From the NCBI RefSeq assembly GCF_963678635.1, contig NC_087063.1, positions 18,585,814-18,645,813 of the forward strand: 60,000 nt of DNA, given 5' to 3'. Positions within the stretch are counted from its first letter, which is position 1, and the number at the start of each line of letters is the position of its first letter. The position numbers and the translations under genes were made by a program. The DNA comes from Symsagittifera roscoffensis. Taxonomy: Eukaryota; Xenacoelomorpha; Acoela; Convolutidae. The notes under the pieces are model-generated. The model was given only the letters and a program-made list of their open reading frames with translations, was not told where the DNA came from and did no database searches. Below, piece by piece: positions 28,975-41,803 of the stretch.

Positions 28975-30476
28975 ATGGACAAACTTACTGAACCTCTATT
29001 AATTATCCCTGAAGAACACAACATTGCTCTCAAATTCAGAGACGACCGGCTCTCAACTGATCACGCGAATCTTGTAAGGAGATACAAGTCGGACTTAAAA
29101 TTACCTCAATCCCCGATACTTCCAGAAAACCATTGCTCAAAGAAATTTCTACAAATCTTGACCAGGGAAGACAAAGTGCTGTGGGGATTGATCGAGACGA
29201 TAAAGACGAATCGACCAATGGGCATCCACGGAGCCTACATGAAAATCTTTGCCAAAGACCTCCACGCGAAGGATGATTTACTTTTCCTCGACAACAAACT
29301 AGTCGTACCAGCCACTATCAGGGGATTTTTTAATTCTATGCTCCACGAAACCCATTCAGGACAGTTTGAGATGAAATCGGTTGCCGAATAGATGTGGTGG
29401 CCACACATTTACAGAGAAATTTATCAACACGGGAGAACGTGCAGGCAATGCTTGAAGGCTGGTAAAAACCCTGAAGTTTTGCTAGTTACAAACAACATTT
29501 CAAAATTACCGACAAAATTACCTGTTATTCGCGAATGAAGAAATCAATCTGGGTTTTACAGGCCTGCTAGACGCGTTCTGGGGAAATAATAAATAAATCC
29601 TTCTATGCATTGACCGCTTTACAAAGTTCCCTTCGGCAGGATCGTAAAGAACACTTCCGCGGAAAACGTGATTTCCTTCTTAAACGATTACTGCCACCTT
29701 CACGGGTTTCCAAGAAAAATTAGAGTCGACCATGGGTCTTGTTCAAAAAACTTCTGCGAAAATTTCATCATCGAGATTTTTTTTGTACAGTGGGCGATCA
29801 CAGATCAAATGGGCTAGTGGAAAGATTAGTTTATACGATTAAATCGAAATTACTGGCAATGTCTTTCGAATTACATAAACCTTCTTGGAACGCTTTGATC
29901 GAAAAAAATATTTGGAACCTGAGAATTTCGAAAGAAACCGCAAGCGGCTGTACTCCGTTCGAAAAACTTTTTAATAGAACGGCGAACACTAGATGGAAAA
30001 ATCTTAGGTCTGATAATGATCATTTAGATAAAGGGAAACCGATCATATCCAAACAACGGGCCAGCAACTGGGAACTACATGACGGGGCAGAAGATGGGTA
30101 CCTTGACGAGGAGAAGGACAGCCCTTCGGATCCGGAAGACAATCTGCCACTAGCAAGGACCATCACGAGCAATCTCACCCCAGAGGGCCACCGACAACCT
30201 TCAGGATCTCCTTCAAAGAGAAAATCAGTCTTGGGAGGTAATCTATATAGAAGGGCTACTATCAGGAAAAACGGGGATCCTTATTTTACCTTGGTAAAGG
30301 AGGAAATCATTGACTCATCAGAATACACTATAACCCTTGATAGCGGCATTATTTTACGTAAATCAGACTTGGCAATCAAAGGAAAAATACTCCCCGGCCC
30401 TAATAAAATCGTGGTGACCCAACCACCCACCGGGCACAGACTTCACTCTCATTCGAGTTTAGCCGGAAAAAGTCAG
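28975..30476 (+). pseudogene. Gypsy integrase and pol tail remnants
   Basis: The zinc-binding HHCC domain is visible: HETHSGQFEM, then WWPHIYREIYQH and CRQCLKAGKN. The core appears as fragments (FWGNN, CIDRFTKFPSAGS) with several stops. From 29739 the frame is open: DHRSNGLVERLVYTIKSKLL covers the last catalytic acid, then CTPFEKLFNR, an acidic segment, and LDSGIILRKSDLAIKGKI, a motif that also appears in the gag-only ORF at 10.6 kb. The stop TAG at 30477 is followed by an overlapping frame. Confidence 0.75.
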
Positions 30477-30478
30477 TA

Positions 30479-31315
30479 GTGGCACCCTCATCGCATTCAG
30501 GACAAGGCACCTCAGGAGCAGGCGGAAATATACCGTCGGCAGCTGCACCGACAGTGGCCGAGACTACTCAAGACTTCACCCGAAGATCTTCAGGGTCTTC
30601 CTCATCTTTAAATTTAAACTCGTGGGACGGGATTATTGATGATTACTTCGACGGCGTGACTAATAATAGCTTAACCCAGAGCCATCAACCCGAATTTAAC
30701 AAGGGGTTAAGTGTTACATGTACCGCTGACTCCCCGCACTTGAGCTCACAACTGTCAGTTAACACCGACCTTCGGGAGATCATCAACGTTCCCTACTTGG
30801 CCGAGATAGAAGTGTCGTAAGGCAATCCCACTTTGATTGACAGTATTCCAGAAGTCGCGACCAATCCGACTACCCAGCAGCGCCAATCAAGGCCACGCAG
30901 GAATGTGGGACCCCCTCAATTTTACGGAAATCGACAATTTATCGACGTAGTTCTTGAAAAAGACGACATGGTGACGTCACACTCTTCATTTATTGCCTCT
31001 CCCGAGAAATCTAGGGCAACCCTCACGATATACTCTCCATCCGACTTTCTGACACCGTTAGCGGAGGCTCCTCCCCGACAAACTCTCATTGCAGAAACAA
31101 CCCTAACTTGGTCTACGAAGAATTCACCCCCTTCGGTCAGATCAGTCCATTTTCCAAACACTACTCTATTAAATGACACTTCTTTGGGATCTCATTCAGC
31201 ACACCCAAGCATCAACGACTCCCTGGGCGAGATAGATAATTGCAGCGAAATTTCCTCGACAATTGATCCAGAAGTAAAAGCAAAGCTTGATGACTTTGAT
31301 GAACAATTTAACTGA
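30479..31315 (+). pseudogene. C-terminal tail of Gypsy polyprotein, two frames
   Basis: The frame starting at 30479 is open to 30820, then TAA; a further open frame runs from about 30833 to TGA 31313. Composition is Ser, Pro, Thr, Asn rich. The second part contains SRPRRNVGPPQFYGNRQFID, like the basic R-x-RR/F-G-x-x-I motif at the C-terminus of related elements (11.2 and 48.0 kb). No membrane anchor or signal peptide is evident, so there is no support for an envelope protein. Confidence 0.55.
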
Positions 31316-31637
31316 TTTAAAAAATTTTGTATCCTACTCGATTTTCCTGTTTCATTATTTTACTGTAGATAAGGTTGTACATGTTAATTGTACTTTTTGT
31401 AGATTACTGCTTGTTTTTAGTCTTAGTTTAGTTAATTGTTTTATTTTGTAAATCTGTAAAATCTGTATATTCACCCTGCACATCGTACCTTCTCTTTTAT
31501 TTGTAGATACTATTTTGCTTGCTGTATTTTTCCGTTCATGGCGCAGTTTGTAAACATTGGTTCCTACTTTGAAGGGGAAAAATGGGTGTATATAAAATTA
31601 GTTAGTGATTAAGCACTTTTATTTTTTTCCCGGTGGG

Positions 31638-33052
31638 AAATGTTGTGAGTTGTTTTAGTTGTTTTAAATGACCTTCGGTATTAATCAATACCTGTTAACT
31701 CATTTCGATACGACCATCGGTCGATCGCAGTGTGTTATTTCAGTTGTCCTTCCAGAACGTTTTAGATTATCACACTATCTTTTAATAGTTTTACTCCTTT
31801 AAGTATCTGTACATTAGTTGTACATAGATCGTAGATTTAGAATAGTTTATTAGGGGAGTATGATGCTCGTCGTGAGTGTTAAGAATGCACTCCACCTGGC
31901 TGTTCATGATGGGCTAAAACGTGATCGCATCGATAAAGAAACGTTATAGATTGAGGGGTGGATATTATTTCCCATTGGTCTTATATCAATTGAGTGTTTT
32001 TGCATGCCAGTGTCGTATTGGGTTTTGTTTTAGAAGTTTCCTCTGTTGTACACAATCGGAGTTCATCACAAGTATTTGGATGAATTCCTAGATTTTTTTG
32101 GTACGCTTTTCTTGGAGCATATAAAAAATTTGTGTACTGAAGTTTTAAAGACTTTGAAAACTCCCGTGAAACGGATGCTGGCACAGCTAGAGTGTCTTGT
32201 TTACTTGAACATAAATTGCACAATTATGATATACTGGTTGTAATAGTTAGAAAATTAATTCTACGATGTGGATTAAGACTAAAATGCTTCCATGTGACAT
32301 ATTTTGTGAATATATCTTCGTTGAGATCAACAAAAACCTTGACTTTTTTTTGAATATGCGCTTTAATCTTGGATATCGACTTAGAAATATGTGGTTATAA
32401 GTTTATTGTGGTTTGATCTTTGGAGTGTCTCTGTATTGTGTTCATGCGTAATGAAAAGCCCTGGAAATGCTGAATACGAAATGCAGAATACGAACCCGGA
32501 GCTGTGTTAGTTTCTTTGAAAAGCTGCTTCTGTATTTCTGAATGAACGCCCTAGTGTGAAGTCTTTTTAATAAAAAAATATTGATTAAAAATGTATTTGT
32601 CACGATTTTATTCATTTTGGCGAGCACTTTAGCTAATTGCAATGTAGTGCACAATTCTACGATTTAAGTTTCTTGATTCGAACTTGATTCTTCTCCGTCT
32701 CAATTGTATTTTTTGATATATATTGTTTTTCGATAAAAATGTTTATTTTTAGGTATCCTTTGTTTTTTTTTGGTGGATGGTTGAACACGAGTTTAAATGA
32801 GGTCCAGATTTCTAAATTTTGGGTTTTGGATCTTTTCCTTATCATCCATGTGACCTGTTTAATGGTGTTTTTCAGTAAACGTACGTGTTTTTGATACATT
32901 CCTACTTTTGTTTGATGGGTAACATCTTGGCGTTTTTTAAAACTATATGAAAAACTTTTTTTTCTTAATTTACGAGTTGTTTCCACGTCTTAAGTCACTG
33001 TTACTTTTTTAATGGTCGACCGATAACCTAGATGTAAAAAAATTTTCACATG
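31638..33052 (-). other. Region with unidentified minus-strand open frames
   Basis: Two minus-strand frames stand out. 32986-32657 (109 codons) is Lys-rich: RKLRKKSFSYSFKKRQDVT. 32223-31981 (80 codons) contains RKAYQKNLGIHPNTCDELRL. Short blocks between them, such as DLNEDIFTKYVTWKHFSLNP near 32300, suggest one decayed coding unit read on the minus strand. I do not recognise a family. The left part overlaps the possible 3' LTR of the plus-strand Gypsy element. Confidence 0.3.
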
Positions 33053-33212
33053 AATTACTTGAACAAACTGTGATTTCTGTAAGTTATTAGTAAAAAAACC
33101 GGAGTGTGATCAGAATTTTGGATGATGTAATGATTGACTTATGGACGATGTAATGATTGACTTATGGAAGAGAAAACAAAAACAATTTAAGATATATGTG
33201 CCTTCAGTCTTA
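33053..33212 (+). repeat. 5' terminal repeat of the BEL/Pao element
   Basis: Matches 39719-39855 in the blocks aattacttgaa, ggagtgtgatc, ttttggatgat, gacttatgga, gaaaac and atgtgccttcagtc. An internal duplication of 23 bp (gatgtaatgattgacttatgg twice) lengthens this copy. The exact LTR ends are not clear. Confidence 0.6.
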
Positions 33213-34413
33213 AAAATTTGGCCACCAAAACTTTTTTTCAAAGTCCAATAATTTGCCCCCCACGGCCACCACAGTCAAGAAGCCAATGGCAAAAAGGCAA
33301 ATAAGTCACTCATGTGGGACAAGTGAACCCCGCTGGGAACTCTGGGAACAATCACCTACAGATCATAGACGTACATTCCAAGCATTGAACAAGTGCCTCC
33401 ACAGCGCCACTCCAAAACAACGGAGTGAATCAACCTGCTCCCCATCCAGGTCAAAATCAATCCAGAGTGCAGGATTTCCTCAGCCTCACAAAAACCTACA
33501 CTACATTTTAAGTCTACACTTAAGTTCTACCACGGGACCCCAAGAAGCCCCCCTTAGCTGGTCAAGAAGCGCCCCTATCTGTTCACTATTCAAAGGGTTC
33601 ACCCAACTCTTCTAAGTGGTCCCGATTTTTCAACGTGGTCCCCAGCTCTTCACAGTCACTTGAAAACTCAGGGCAAATTCATTCTCAAACAGTTTTTCTC
33701 ATAAAAATCAAATAGCAATGCTTTGTGTTCATCATTCGCATGAGTTACACAATTTTGCCATATTCCCTGTTAAATTGTCATTTGCGCGAGGTACCTAGAT
33801 AGTACAATTCTAAATTAAGGGGATCAGTCAAAAAAATATTAGCACCAGAAATTGCCTTACTCAAAATATTTTGCCCAAAACCTTTGCTTATTTTTTTTCA
33901 AAGCCTGAAAACTTTTAAGCACAAAATTTTTGCATTGAATTTTCAAAAACCTAAAATGTTTTTCAGCCCAGAGCTTTTGCTTTAAATTTTCAAACTTCTG
34001 TTTTGTTTTGTAACGGTTTCCTTAAAAGTATTCTTTTAACCATATCCTGAAAAGAATTCACATAAAAATAGAAAGTCTCAAAACTCTTTCATTCATTCTA
34101 CTTCAATTGAAAGAACTTGAACCAGTGAGGTCTGAAAACGTTTTCCATCATAATCAAAATAAAAAATGTCTTATCGGTCTTATCGCTAAAAAACTATTGG
34201 TACTCAAAAATTGATACTAAGATATTTCCTAGTTTTTTGAAAGCTTACAAAAGACCTATACGATTTAGGCACACTCGTAGTGCCAACAGGACCGTTCATA
34301 CCTTTTGTCTCTACTAAATAATATATTGATACCTAAAACTACTTTTATTCAATTTTATAACTTCTCTTCTAACATAGTTAGGCCATTCCAATAACATTTT
34401 CACCACTTCAACG

Positions 34414-36000
34414 ATGGCTCCTAGAGTCTCATATCAAGCGCTCATAAATAAATGGATCTTTCGCTATACTTCTCTTGAGAGCCTTGAATGACAACTAAGC
34501 AGCAAAATTGCACAATCTAACGAATTAGAGGATGTGAATATAACGGCCAACGAGCTTTTAAAGTATCTGCAAGAATTAGAAAAAATAGCAGACGATATAG
34601 CGTCGTGCCCTCTAGCAGACGTGCAAACTGTTCTAAATGACGCCTCTTCAGTACAAAAAAGAAAAAAATTGCTAACGAAACAAATTCGACGATACAAAAA
34701 AAACTACTTTGGGAGACAGATAGATGACTCCTCCAATCATTCTACTCTGCAATTACCTGTTCATACGGTCCAAGCTAGCAAAAGTTTTCCCTTGTGAACT
34801 TCCACTTTAAAAATAGGTACAACGCTTCTACGGCAGTCATTAGTTTTGTTTCTACCACAACAACAGTACCATCTTTCCCGTTTATATTTCGCTAGCCAAC
34901 CCGCTGCAACTACTCTACTCAAGGATTATTCACTACGACAGAGAGCTCAAGATCGATGCAACAGTTTCCACGACAATCGCATCGACTAAAATGTGATGAT
35001 GTATACCTTCGACCTGATTCCTATGAGAGCCCAGACTTCTCTGAAAGTTTTATATCCCCTGGATCCATCACTACAATAGGCGGAGACAGTTGCTAATTGT
35101 CTCAACGTGCACTCTACGGATCGACCGTGTTCAAAAAATGGGACTCCAGTCCATCACGGCTTTCGCTGTACCTTTCAAAATACAAGCAACAACGTTTCAT
35201 CTCAACCTCAAATAATTCAAGCTTACTGATATCAAGCTCCAACGTTAGACGGTAATCCAATAGAATGGAATAATTCGTTTGAGCTGTTGCACAGTTTGAA
35301 CAAGAATCCCAAATAACTGATGTGGAAAAAAAATTACCTGCAGTCTCTGTGTGTCGATAAATCAAAAACTTCGTGTAGAGCTACGGCAGGAATTCTTCAC
35401 AGTATAATCAAGCAATAGAGGAGCTAATTCGCAGATGTGGCGACCCTAATTTCGTTGTTGTAGCTTTTAAAAGTGAGCTGGAAAACTTTGAGCGGCTGCA
35501 GGTTACTGAAACTCAAACGTTCGCCAGGTTTGCTGCTTCTCTACCTAAGCTGGTGCACAATCTGGAACTAAACGTCTGCACGTCCGACTTGAAGTCGGGC
35601 AACCTTACTCGACTTGCTCGCTCTAAACTTCTACCAGCTAAACACTGCTTACATAATGGGACGGTTTATGCTACATTCATGGATCTCACAGACTGGCTAA
35701 ACAATACCCTGGAGCTTGCAAGAAAGTAGACGTGTTACTTGATGCACCACGTCCCTTACGGGAAACAAAGATTGGAAAAACAACCAAAAACAAAAAAAGT
35801 TTGAAAAATAACCAACAACAAAAAATTTTCCTAACCATGCGTAGCAGCCAGCATAACGAAAAAAAAGAGAATGACTTCATTAATGAACCAAGTTAAATTG
35901 GAATGTTTATGTACGCTGGAAAATGAGGATCACTACATTGGACACTGCCCAGCTTTTGTAAGGCTAACTACGCAACAAAAAACTCAACGTAGTATCATAG
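34414..36000 (+). pseudogene. BEL/Pao Gag remnant
   Basis: ATG at 34414 opens MAPRVSYQALINKWI, which soon meets TGA. Downstream blocks: a coiled-coil-like segment (LLKYLQELEKIADDIA at 34555), then the DUF1759-type core with APTLDGNPIEWNNSFELL (about 35232), CGDPNFVVVAFKSELENF (about 35440) and ASLPKLVHNLELNVC. A zinc-knuckle-like ECLCTLENEDHYIGHCPAF is at about 35903-35960. Several stops intervene. Confidence 0.7.
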
Positions 36001-36099
36001 ATAGCTGCGCGGGAAAACACCACTTTAATTAACTTAGGATACATGATTAATTTGCGCAGCGACATACTCAGAAATCCCACAAAATTCAAATTCAAGATC

Positions 36100-38050
36100 A
36101 AGTGAATACGAAACCCGGTTTGAAAAACCAACTCCAGTTTTTGCCCATTTTTTCTTATTCAACACAACTTCTGTTACCTTTAACCTACAATCAGTCTACT
36201 CGATAGAAATTCTCAATTTCGATGGGAAATATGTTGCAAAACTGAACAATGTATGTTCTCGGTATAACCATCTAGGATACATCGCGTTTCCAACTCTTCA
36301 TGACAACTCGGTACACATTGTACTAGGCGTGGACGCTTTCTGTCATATGAAAAATAGGGAAACTTTGAAAGGCTCTGCAGGCAGTCCGCATAGAGAGCAG
36401 CAATTGTTGGGATGGACGCTGACAGTCCCGCTTCATCAAATATATTTAGCTTAGCATTGCAAATATCATCTATCCAATTTCATAGACATGAGGATGTTTC
36501 ATTAAAAGAGATTTTTGAAAAAAATTGGAGAATCGAAGAATCCGGCACAAGTTCTAACGTAACTAAAGGACAACTTTCAAGCAAATAAACTAAGCAATTA
36601 ATAGTTTATGAAACAAAGATTCCAACAAGACGGAATTTGCTGTGAAAGAACAACAGAAAACTACCAAACAACTGTGTTATTGCTTATACAATACTTGCAT
36701 CTCTGAAACGAAAATTAGATAAGGACAAACTCACTATGCAACTCTACGACAAATCATTTTCAATTGATATTGAAAAATTTACCTGATATCCGCAGTTTTT
36801 CTACATCTAACATCATTATGATTGTGTTATCTACCGAAGCATCCGGTTATAAATTGCCAGAGATCGAAGGCATTTCTCTCAATTCTTCTTAGGAAACGGG
36901 ACTGATTCTATTAAACAACAAGTTTGATTTGCTAATGAGGTTTAGAGAGAAAACCATAGCAGTTTCTGGTAAAATTGGAGGCATTCTTAGGCAAATAAGC
37001 ATAAAAGAGGACGATCAAAACGTACTCCGATGACGTATCAGCAGTTAAGCGGTATCAGGAGATAAGCAGTATCAGTATACGCGTCTGGTATTCGGCTCTA
37101 AATGCTTCCTCAATAGTGATCTTTGCACTACACCAAACAGCCATCGACTGCTGCAACAAACAACCCGTACAGCAACTAATTCATATCAAATTTTTCCTGG
37201 ATGACTTCGTTCATTCCTATAACATTTTATTGGAACCTCAGCAATCAACTAAAGCTTTTAAGGCGGCACTCCATAAAAGAAGATCTAATTTAACTAAGTT
37301 TATGTCGATTATTACAGACGAGCTTGATTTCCATTATGAACCCCAACTTGAAATCAAGAGTTATATTCGTCGGCTTTTGGGAGAAAAGCGAGATATTAAG
37401 AATGACACACTCATCTTTCAGCCAGAACTGAAAAACGAATTAACTGCTACTGAAATCTTCGCACGTAAAATTCTGTCTATTGTAGCCAGAATTTTTGATC
37501 CAGTGGACTTAAGTGCACCATTTGTCATTACTCTTAAAGAACTGCTTCAGAGCATTGGTTGTCTGGTATAAGTTGAGATTAGGAAACTCTTCAGGATCAC
37601 ATCCCGATTATCGAAAAATGGACCCGACAGTAAGGACAAGATAATACTAAGAATTTATCGATGTTCAATGATCAAATCGCCTCATTTGTTATTGTAAGAA
37701 CCAGTGTTGCGCCACGTAACCAAGAAAGCAAACCTAAGCTTGAATTGCAAGTTACTGTAATTGGCTTGCGTCTTTGCAAATTTACAATTGAAGAACCTCG
37801 ACTAAAACTTAACGCCATTCAATTCTGGACGGTACTTGCATGAACCAACACTACAGAAAAATAAAAGTCCTTCTGTGCAAACAGAGTTAACGAAAGTATG
37901 TCGGTTTCTAATTACTAGAAGTGGCATCATAAATCAGTTAAACCGAACCCGGCCGATTACGCTACAAGAGGTATTCCGCTTGAAGACGTGAAGCAACATT
38001 GGTTGCAACCACTGAACTTCCTACTCTTATTACCGGATTCTGATCGGTCT
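36100..38050 (+). pseudogene. BEL/Pao protease, reverse transcriptase and Pao domain remnants
   Basis: HIVLGVDAFCHM near 36310 fits the end of a Pao aspartic protease (DUF1758). Between 37116 and 37571 the frame is open: HIKFFLDDFVHSYNIL holds the RT box with FLDD for the usual Y-x-DD, and ARKILSIVARIFDPVDLSAP with FVITLKELLQ is the hallmark of the Pao region after RT. Near 37960-38035, ADYATRGIPLEDVKQHWLQP resembles the NPAD-x-x-SRG...W motif of the RNase H/connection part. The protein is not functional. Confidence 0.75.
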
Positions 38051-38589
38051 CATCGACAACTACAGTACCACACAGCTGCTCAAACGGTTTTCACAACTAC
38101 ACATAGGAGAAGACTACTACACAAAAATCGGCAGCATAACTTTAAATGACAGCGTTATAGTGAAACATGACAACGTTTCTATCAGCGCAAAAAGGGAACC
38201 AATCATTTGTACTTCAAAATTCTCTGATTGGTTTTGTCTACTCCGCGCAGGTGCTCGTGTTATATAGTTCAGGGACATTCTTCAACAAAAACAAAAACGT
38301 GTTTCAAGAATAGACGAACAGAAGATGGCTAAAACTGTACTCCACGAGCAATCACAACTAGCTACTTTCCCGGATGCTTTTAAACGTTTAATTAGAACAA
38401 AGCACTGAAAATCAAAGAAGTTTTACTGCCCTACTCCCCATTCATGGATGGTAATCATAATCAAGCCCAAGGACGTCTGAGATTTTCAGCAATACCAAGT
38501 TCAACTAAGAACCCTATTATTCAACATGCAAAGTAACCTTCGGTTCAAGTTAAGATCAAAAACGCAAAACATAAACGCTCGACATTGGC

Positions 38590-39622
38590 ACTGAATTTGT
38601 ACCACACTACTTGCAACAAAGCTTCATAGTTTGGGTCTCAGAAAGGCCTTGAGGCACATTCGCCACCACTGCTTTTGGTGCCGCCGCTTTCAAGGTAAAG
38701 GTTTGAACCCTATTATGGCTGATCTAACGGTACTGCGCTTCGAAGACCCGGAATCTAATCGATATCACTTCAAAAACGTTGAGCTTGACTACATCGGTCC
38801 AATCTGCATTGCTTAAAGAGATACCACCAACAAAAACTACATTTATCTCTTCACTTGCTTAACAAAGCGTGCAATCCACCTGGAAACTACCGACAATCTG
38901 ACAACTGAACTTTGTAGACATGGCTCGACGTAGCTCTTCTAAACCACTTTTTTTTCGGATAGCGCAACTCACATTGTCTCCGCACATAAAAAAATCTTGG
39001 AACAACCTTTAAATATAAACAAAGACAAAATAACAACCAAGCTTCAACAGAGCTCAATCGACCGGGGTGTGGGAACGTCTCATTTCGATCATCCAACGAA
39101 CCTTTCCATCAAATTTAGGATCTGGAAGACTTTCCAGGGATCTGTTTTCAAGTAATAGTGGAGAATGCGAAGGCGTCATCAATTTAAGACCACTAATTCA
39201 TGTAAGTTGCATCTTTCATGACACATTATCTATTACACATTACCACTTTGTACTTGGGAAGCCATTCATTTACGCTAACGCGGCGTCATTCTACAACCAA
39301 ACAACTACCAAAAACTTAGCAAAAAATCTTGGTAGCAAAGCAAGGGTCGACTAGACAGCTTCGGGAAGCGGCTACTGAACGAATACGCTCCAACCCTAAT
39401 CAAGTTTACCAAGTAGAACCAAAATTCGGAAGAGGAAAACATAGAAAAACTGACCTCGTGTGGATCCTCGAACACTTTACTCCAGGAGCATATGGCGCCT
39501 GCGGAAGGCTATTGAAACGTTACCCGATCCTGATGGCATTGCGGGCTCAAAAAACGGCGTTGAGAACGATTACTAGGCCCGTCGCGAATTTAGCTTTTGT
39601 TGAACTAAAAAAGGATTTTTAG
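38590..39622 (+). pseudogene. BEL/Pao integrase and C-terminal domain remnants
   Basis: CFWCRRFQGKGLNPIMADL, then DYIGPICIA, YIYLFTCLTKRAIHLETT and SDSATHIV mark zinc finger and core with catalytic D positions. VWERLISIIQRTFPSN at 39068, GECEGVINLRPL and TDLVWILEHFTPGAYGACGR with RPVANLAFVEL match the integrase end and the DUF5641-like domain found after BEL/Pao integrases. Stops at 38816 and 38936 and several frameshifts break it. Confidence 0.78.
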
Positions 39623-39718
39623 ACTTCACTATCACTTGTATTACCAAGCATATCCCTTCTGGTCTTCGTGACTAATGCCCTACCCGAGGATATTCGTCGT
39701 GTTAATAATCTTTCTTAA

Positions 39719-39855
39719 AAATTACTTGAAAAAGCGGGTAGTTTCCAGTTCGTAAATTGCAAACTAACGGAGTGTGATCCGAGTTTTGGATGATTTAATA
39801 ACTGGCTTATGGACAAGAAAACGAAGAAAATTTAAGATAAATGTGCCTTCAGTCC
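39719..39855 (+). repeat. 3' terminal repeat of the BEL/Pao element
   Basis: Counterpart of 33053-33212. It lacks the 23-bp internal duplication. Confidence 0.6.
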
Positions 39856-40854
39856 AAAATAATCGAAATTTGTTATGCTTGAACGGAATCGGTTTTTTTG
39901 TGCTGAAGTTAAAGGAGATGGGAAAGCTTGTGGCTTTCATATGAGTTTATGCCTGGTTTTGTTGGTTTAATTGAAATCGATGGTGTTTTGAACAAAATTT
40001 TTCGTGTTGAGGTTCTTTTGTTGTGATTGCCTATTAACTGGTTTGTCCAATTGTTGGCAAGATCAAATAGTGTAAGATGTTGACTATATGGTCCGATTTG
40101 AGTCTGCTCAGTCGTATAGGGTTATCTTCAAATGGAGTCACTGTTGGTTGTTGTCATTGATTAGGTGGGCTCATTTTGGCTGGTGATGATAATTTTACTA
40201 CTGTTCGAGTTCTAAGAATTGAGTTTGAGATATAGGGTTCGGGTTTGGTTCTGCAATTTTGGCAACTTTAATAATTTTCAATTGTGGCGAGGGTATTTTC
40301 GGCAATTCTTAAATAAACAGTTATTTTGATCTCATCTCAACCTTCAAAAAAGTTTCAGTTGTTTTCATCAATGAAAAATACAAATAACAGGGTTGCATCT
40401 GTGAAAACTGCAACTGCTTTATCATCAAGTTGCTAGAAATCAATTATTGCCTAGGGTAAAAATGGCTGTATTATGAGTACAGGGATTTTAAATTATTTAT
40501 TTGATTTAAAAAATCTGATAATTTCTTGTTTTTCAAAAAAATATATAGTTTGTATTCGAATCAAAAAAATTTTCCCTGGTAAAATGTTTCAAAACCAAAA
40601 AAAATTCCTTGGCAAAAAGGTATTGCAAAAAGATTTTTGAAGTTTTGAAGGTTGTTTAATTAGAAATACCAATTGGAAAAACAAAAGAAAAAACGAATGA
40701 GTAATACTAATGGAAAATTTGAGTGAAATTCTTAAGAAACGTTAAAAAGTTTGAGTATTGAAAAGAAATTCGTGACTGAAAAAATTGAAGGCTCTTTAAA
40801 AATCTTACGTTTGAGATAGTGAATCTTGGTTCAGTGGTAAAAGGTTTCTGAAAA
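39856..40854. other. No supported gene; faint minus-strand coding-like text
   Basis: On the minus strand, 40150-39900 gives short uninterrupted pieces such as QQPTVTPFEDNPIRLSRLKS and HIVNILHYL, possibly the start of a Gag-type protein, but stops intervene and no domain can be named. The rest is AT-rich. Confidence 0.25.
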
Positions 40855-41016
40855 ATATAGAATTTCGGATGGCATAGCACTCACGTGTAAGCTCAAAACA
40901 GCGGTAGAAACTCTGAATCGAACATTTTTTGAGTTTTTTTTTATTTTGGATGGCATCGTGCTCTTGTGTAAGCTCAAACCAGCAGTAGAAACTCTGTAGA
41001 AACAGCAGTAAGCTCA
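40855..41016. repeat. Tandem repeat, unit about 78 bp, two and a part copies
   Basis: 'ggatggcat.g..ctc..gtgtaagctcaaa.cagc.gtagaaactctg' occurs at about 40867-40915 and 40948-41000, and a shorter piece ends at 41015. It abuts the Gypsy fragment exactly. Confidence 0.6.
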
Positions 41017-41803
41017 AAACGAGCAGCCCAACGAAACGGAAGGGGAAAGCAACGTGGAACTGCACTGGAGGACAACCTACAACAAAATCCCAAAACGATG
41101 GAATGACGTTAGAAACAGAGGTATCAACAGGAAAGGAAAAGACAACAACTGAGGATGCAGAGTGAAGTCAGGATGACAATCGATCGATCAACACATCGGA
41201 TGATGTAGCCCCTTCGCCAAAACGGCAGAACCAGAAAAAGAAATCCACATGAAACCGCCAATCGGCGCTGTCAAATGCATTTGGGAATTCAATCCCAATT
41301 AACGCTATAATCGAACCGGAAAACATTGAAAAGACAAAGGAAAAAGGAAGATTCGAGATAGACTCGCCACCCGAACAACAAAAATCAAATTATCCAAGCC
41401 TGAAAACTCTAATCAAAGAAATGGGTTTTTTGGACGAAACCCCGCAATATCAAGCGTGCTTGAAGTTTTTTGAAGCTATCAGCCTAAAACAGGCCAACAA
41501 GAAAGATGAAGTGGTGGATTTAACGTCACCAACGGATGAGGAGATGGCGGAAAACATTAATGATTTCCTACTTATTAAAAAAGAAAAACTAAGAAAAATG
41601 ATGCTGATGCGGAAATGCCAGACGGCGAAGAACACACGAAACGGGAAGATGAACTGGCAAAAGAAGTAAAAAAGGCAAAATGAAGAATGATTAACGTCCC
41701 ATGGGGACGAAAAACTCAAAATCAAAACTACAACGGTCCCTTGTGGACTTTAAAACTCAATTACTGTTTATAATTATTAAATTAAACTTGTGTCGAGGGG
41801 GAA
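41017..41803 (+). mobile_element. Truncated 3' internal part of an upstream Gypsy unit
   Basis: About 95% identical to 47744-48558. It contains the C-terminal tail frame (broken by stops; an open part runs at 41421-41669 with KKEKLRKMMLMR), the 'gtccc.tggggacgaaaaactcaaa' segment and the polypurine tract cgagggggaa. It runs directly into the LTR at 41804, so that LTR is its 3' LTR. Confidence 0.85.

Larger units (their letters stand above)
27092..31637 (+). mobile_element. 5'-truncated, degenerate Ty3/Gypsy element
   Basis: It begins without LTR or Gag, just before the reverse transcriptase. Blocks in order are RT (27130-28180), RNase H (28180-28480), integrase zinc finger (28975-29470), integrase core with stops (29560-30000), post-integrase tail (29739-30476) and a second tail (30479-31312). 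A purine-rich 'aaggggaaaaatggg' (31573 onward) and a following TGTTGTGAG near 31640 may mark the polypurine tract and a 3' LTR, but no mate LTR is present to prove it. Many stops and frameshifts; inactive. Confidence 0.8.
33053..39855 (+). mobile_element. Degenerate BEL/Pao LTR retrotransposon
   Basis: Bounded by similar terminal repeats. Gag, CCHC knuckle, aspartic protease, RT, the Pao-specific region, integrase and a C-terminal DUF5641-like domain occur in the canonical BEL/Pao order, all broken by numerous stops and frameshifts. This order and the domain types separate it from the Gypsy elements elsewhere in the window. Confidence 0.85.

Noticed and set aside
30479-31315. Envelope gene of the Gypsy element
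   Set aside because: No signal peptide, transmembrane segment or cysteine pattern; composition and the basic end motif fit a polyprotein tail.
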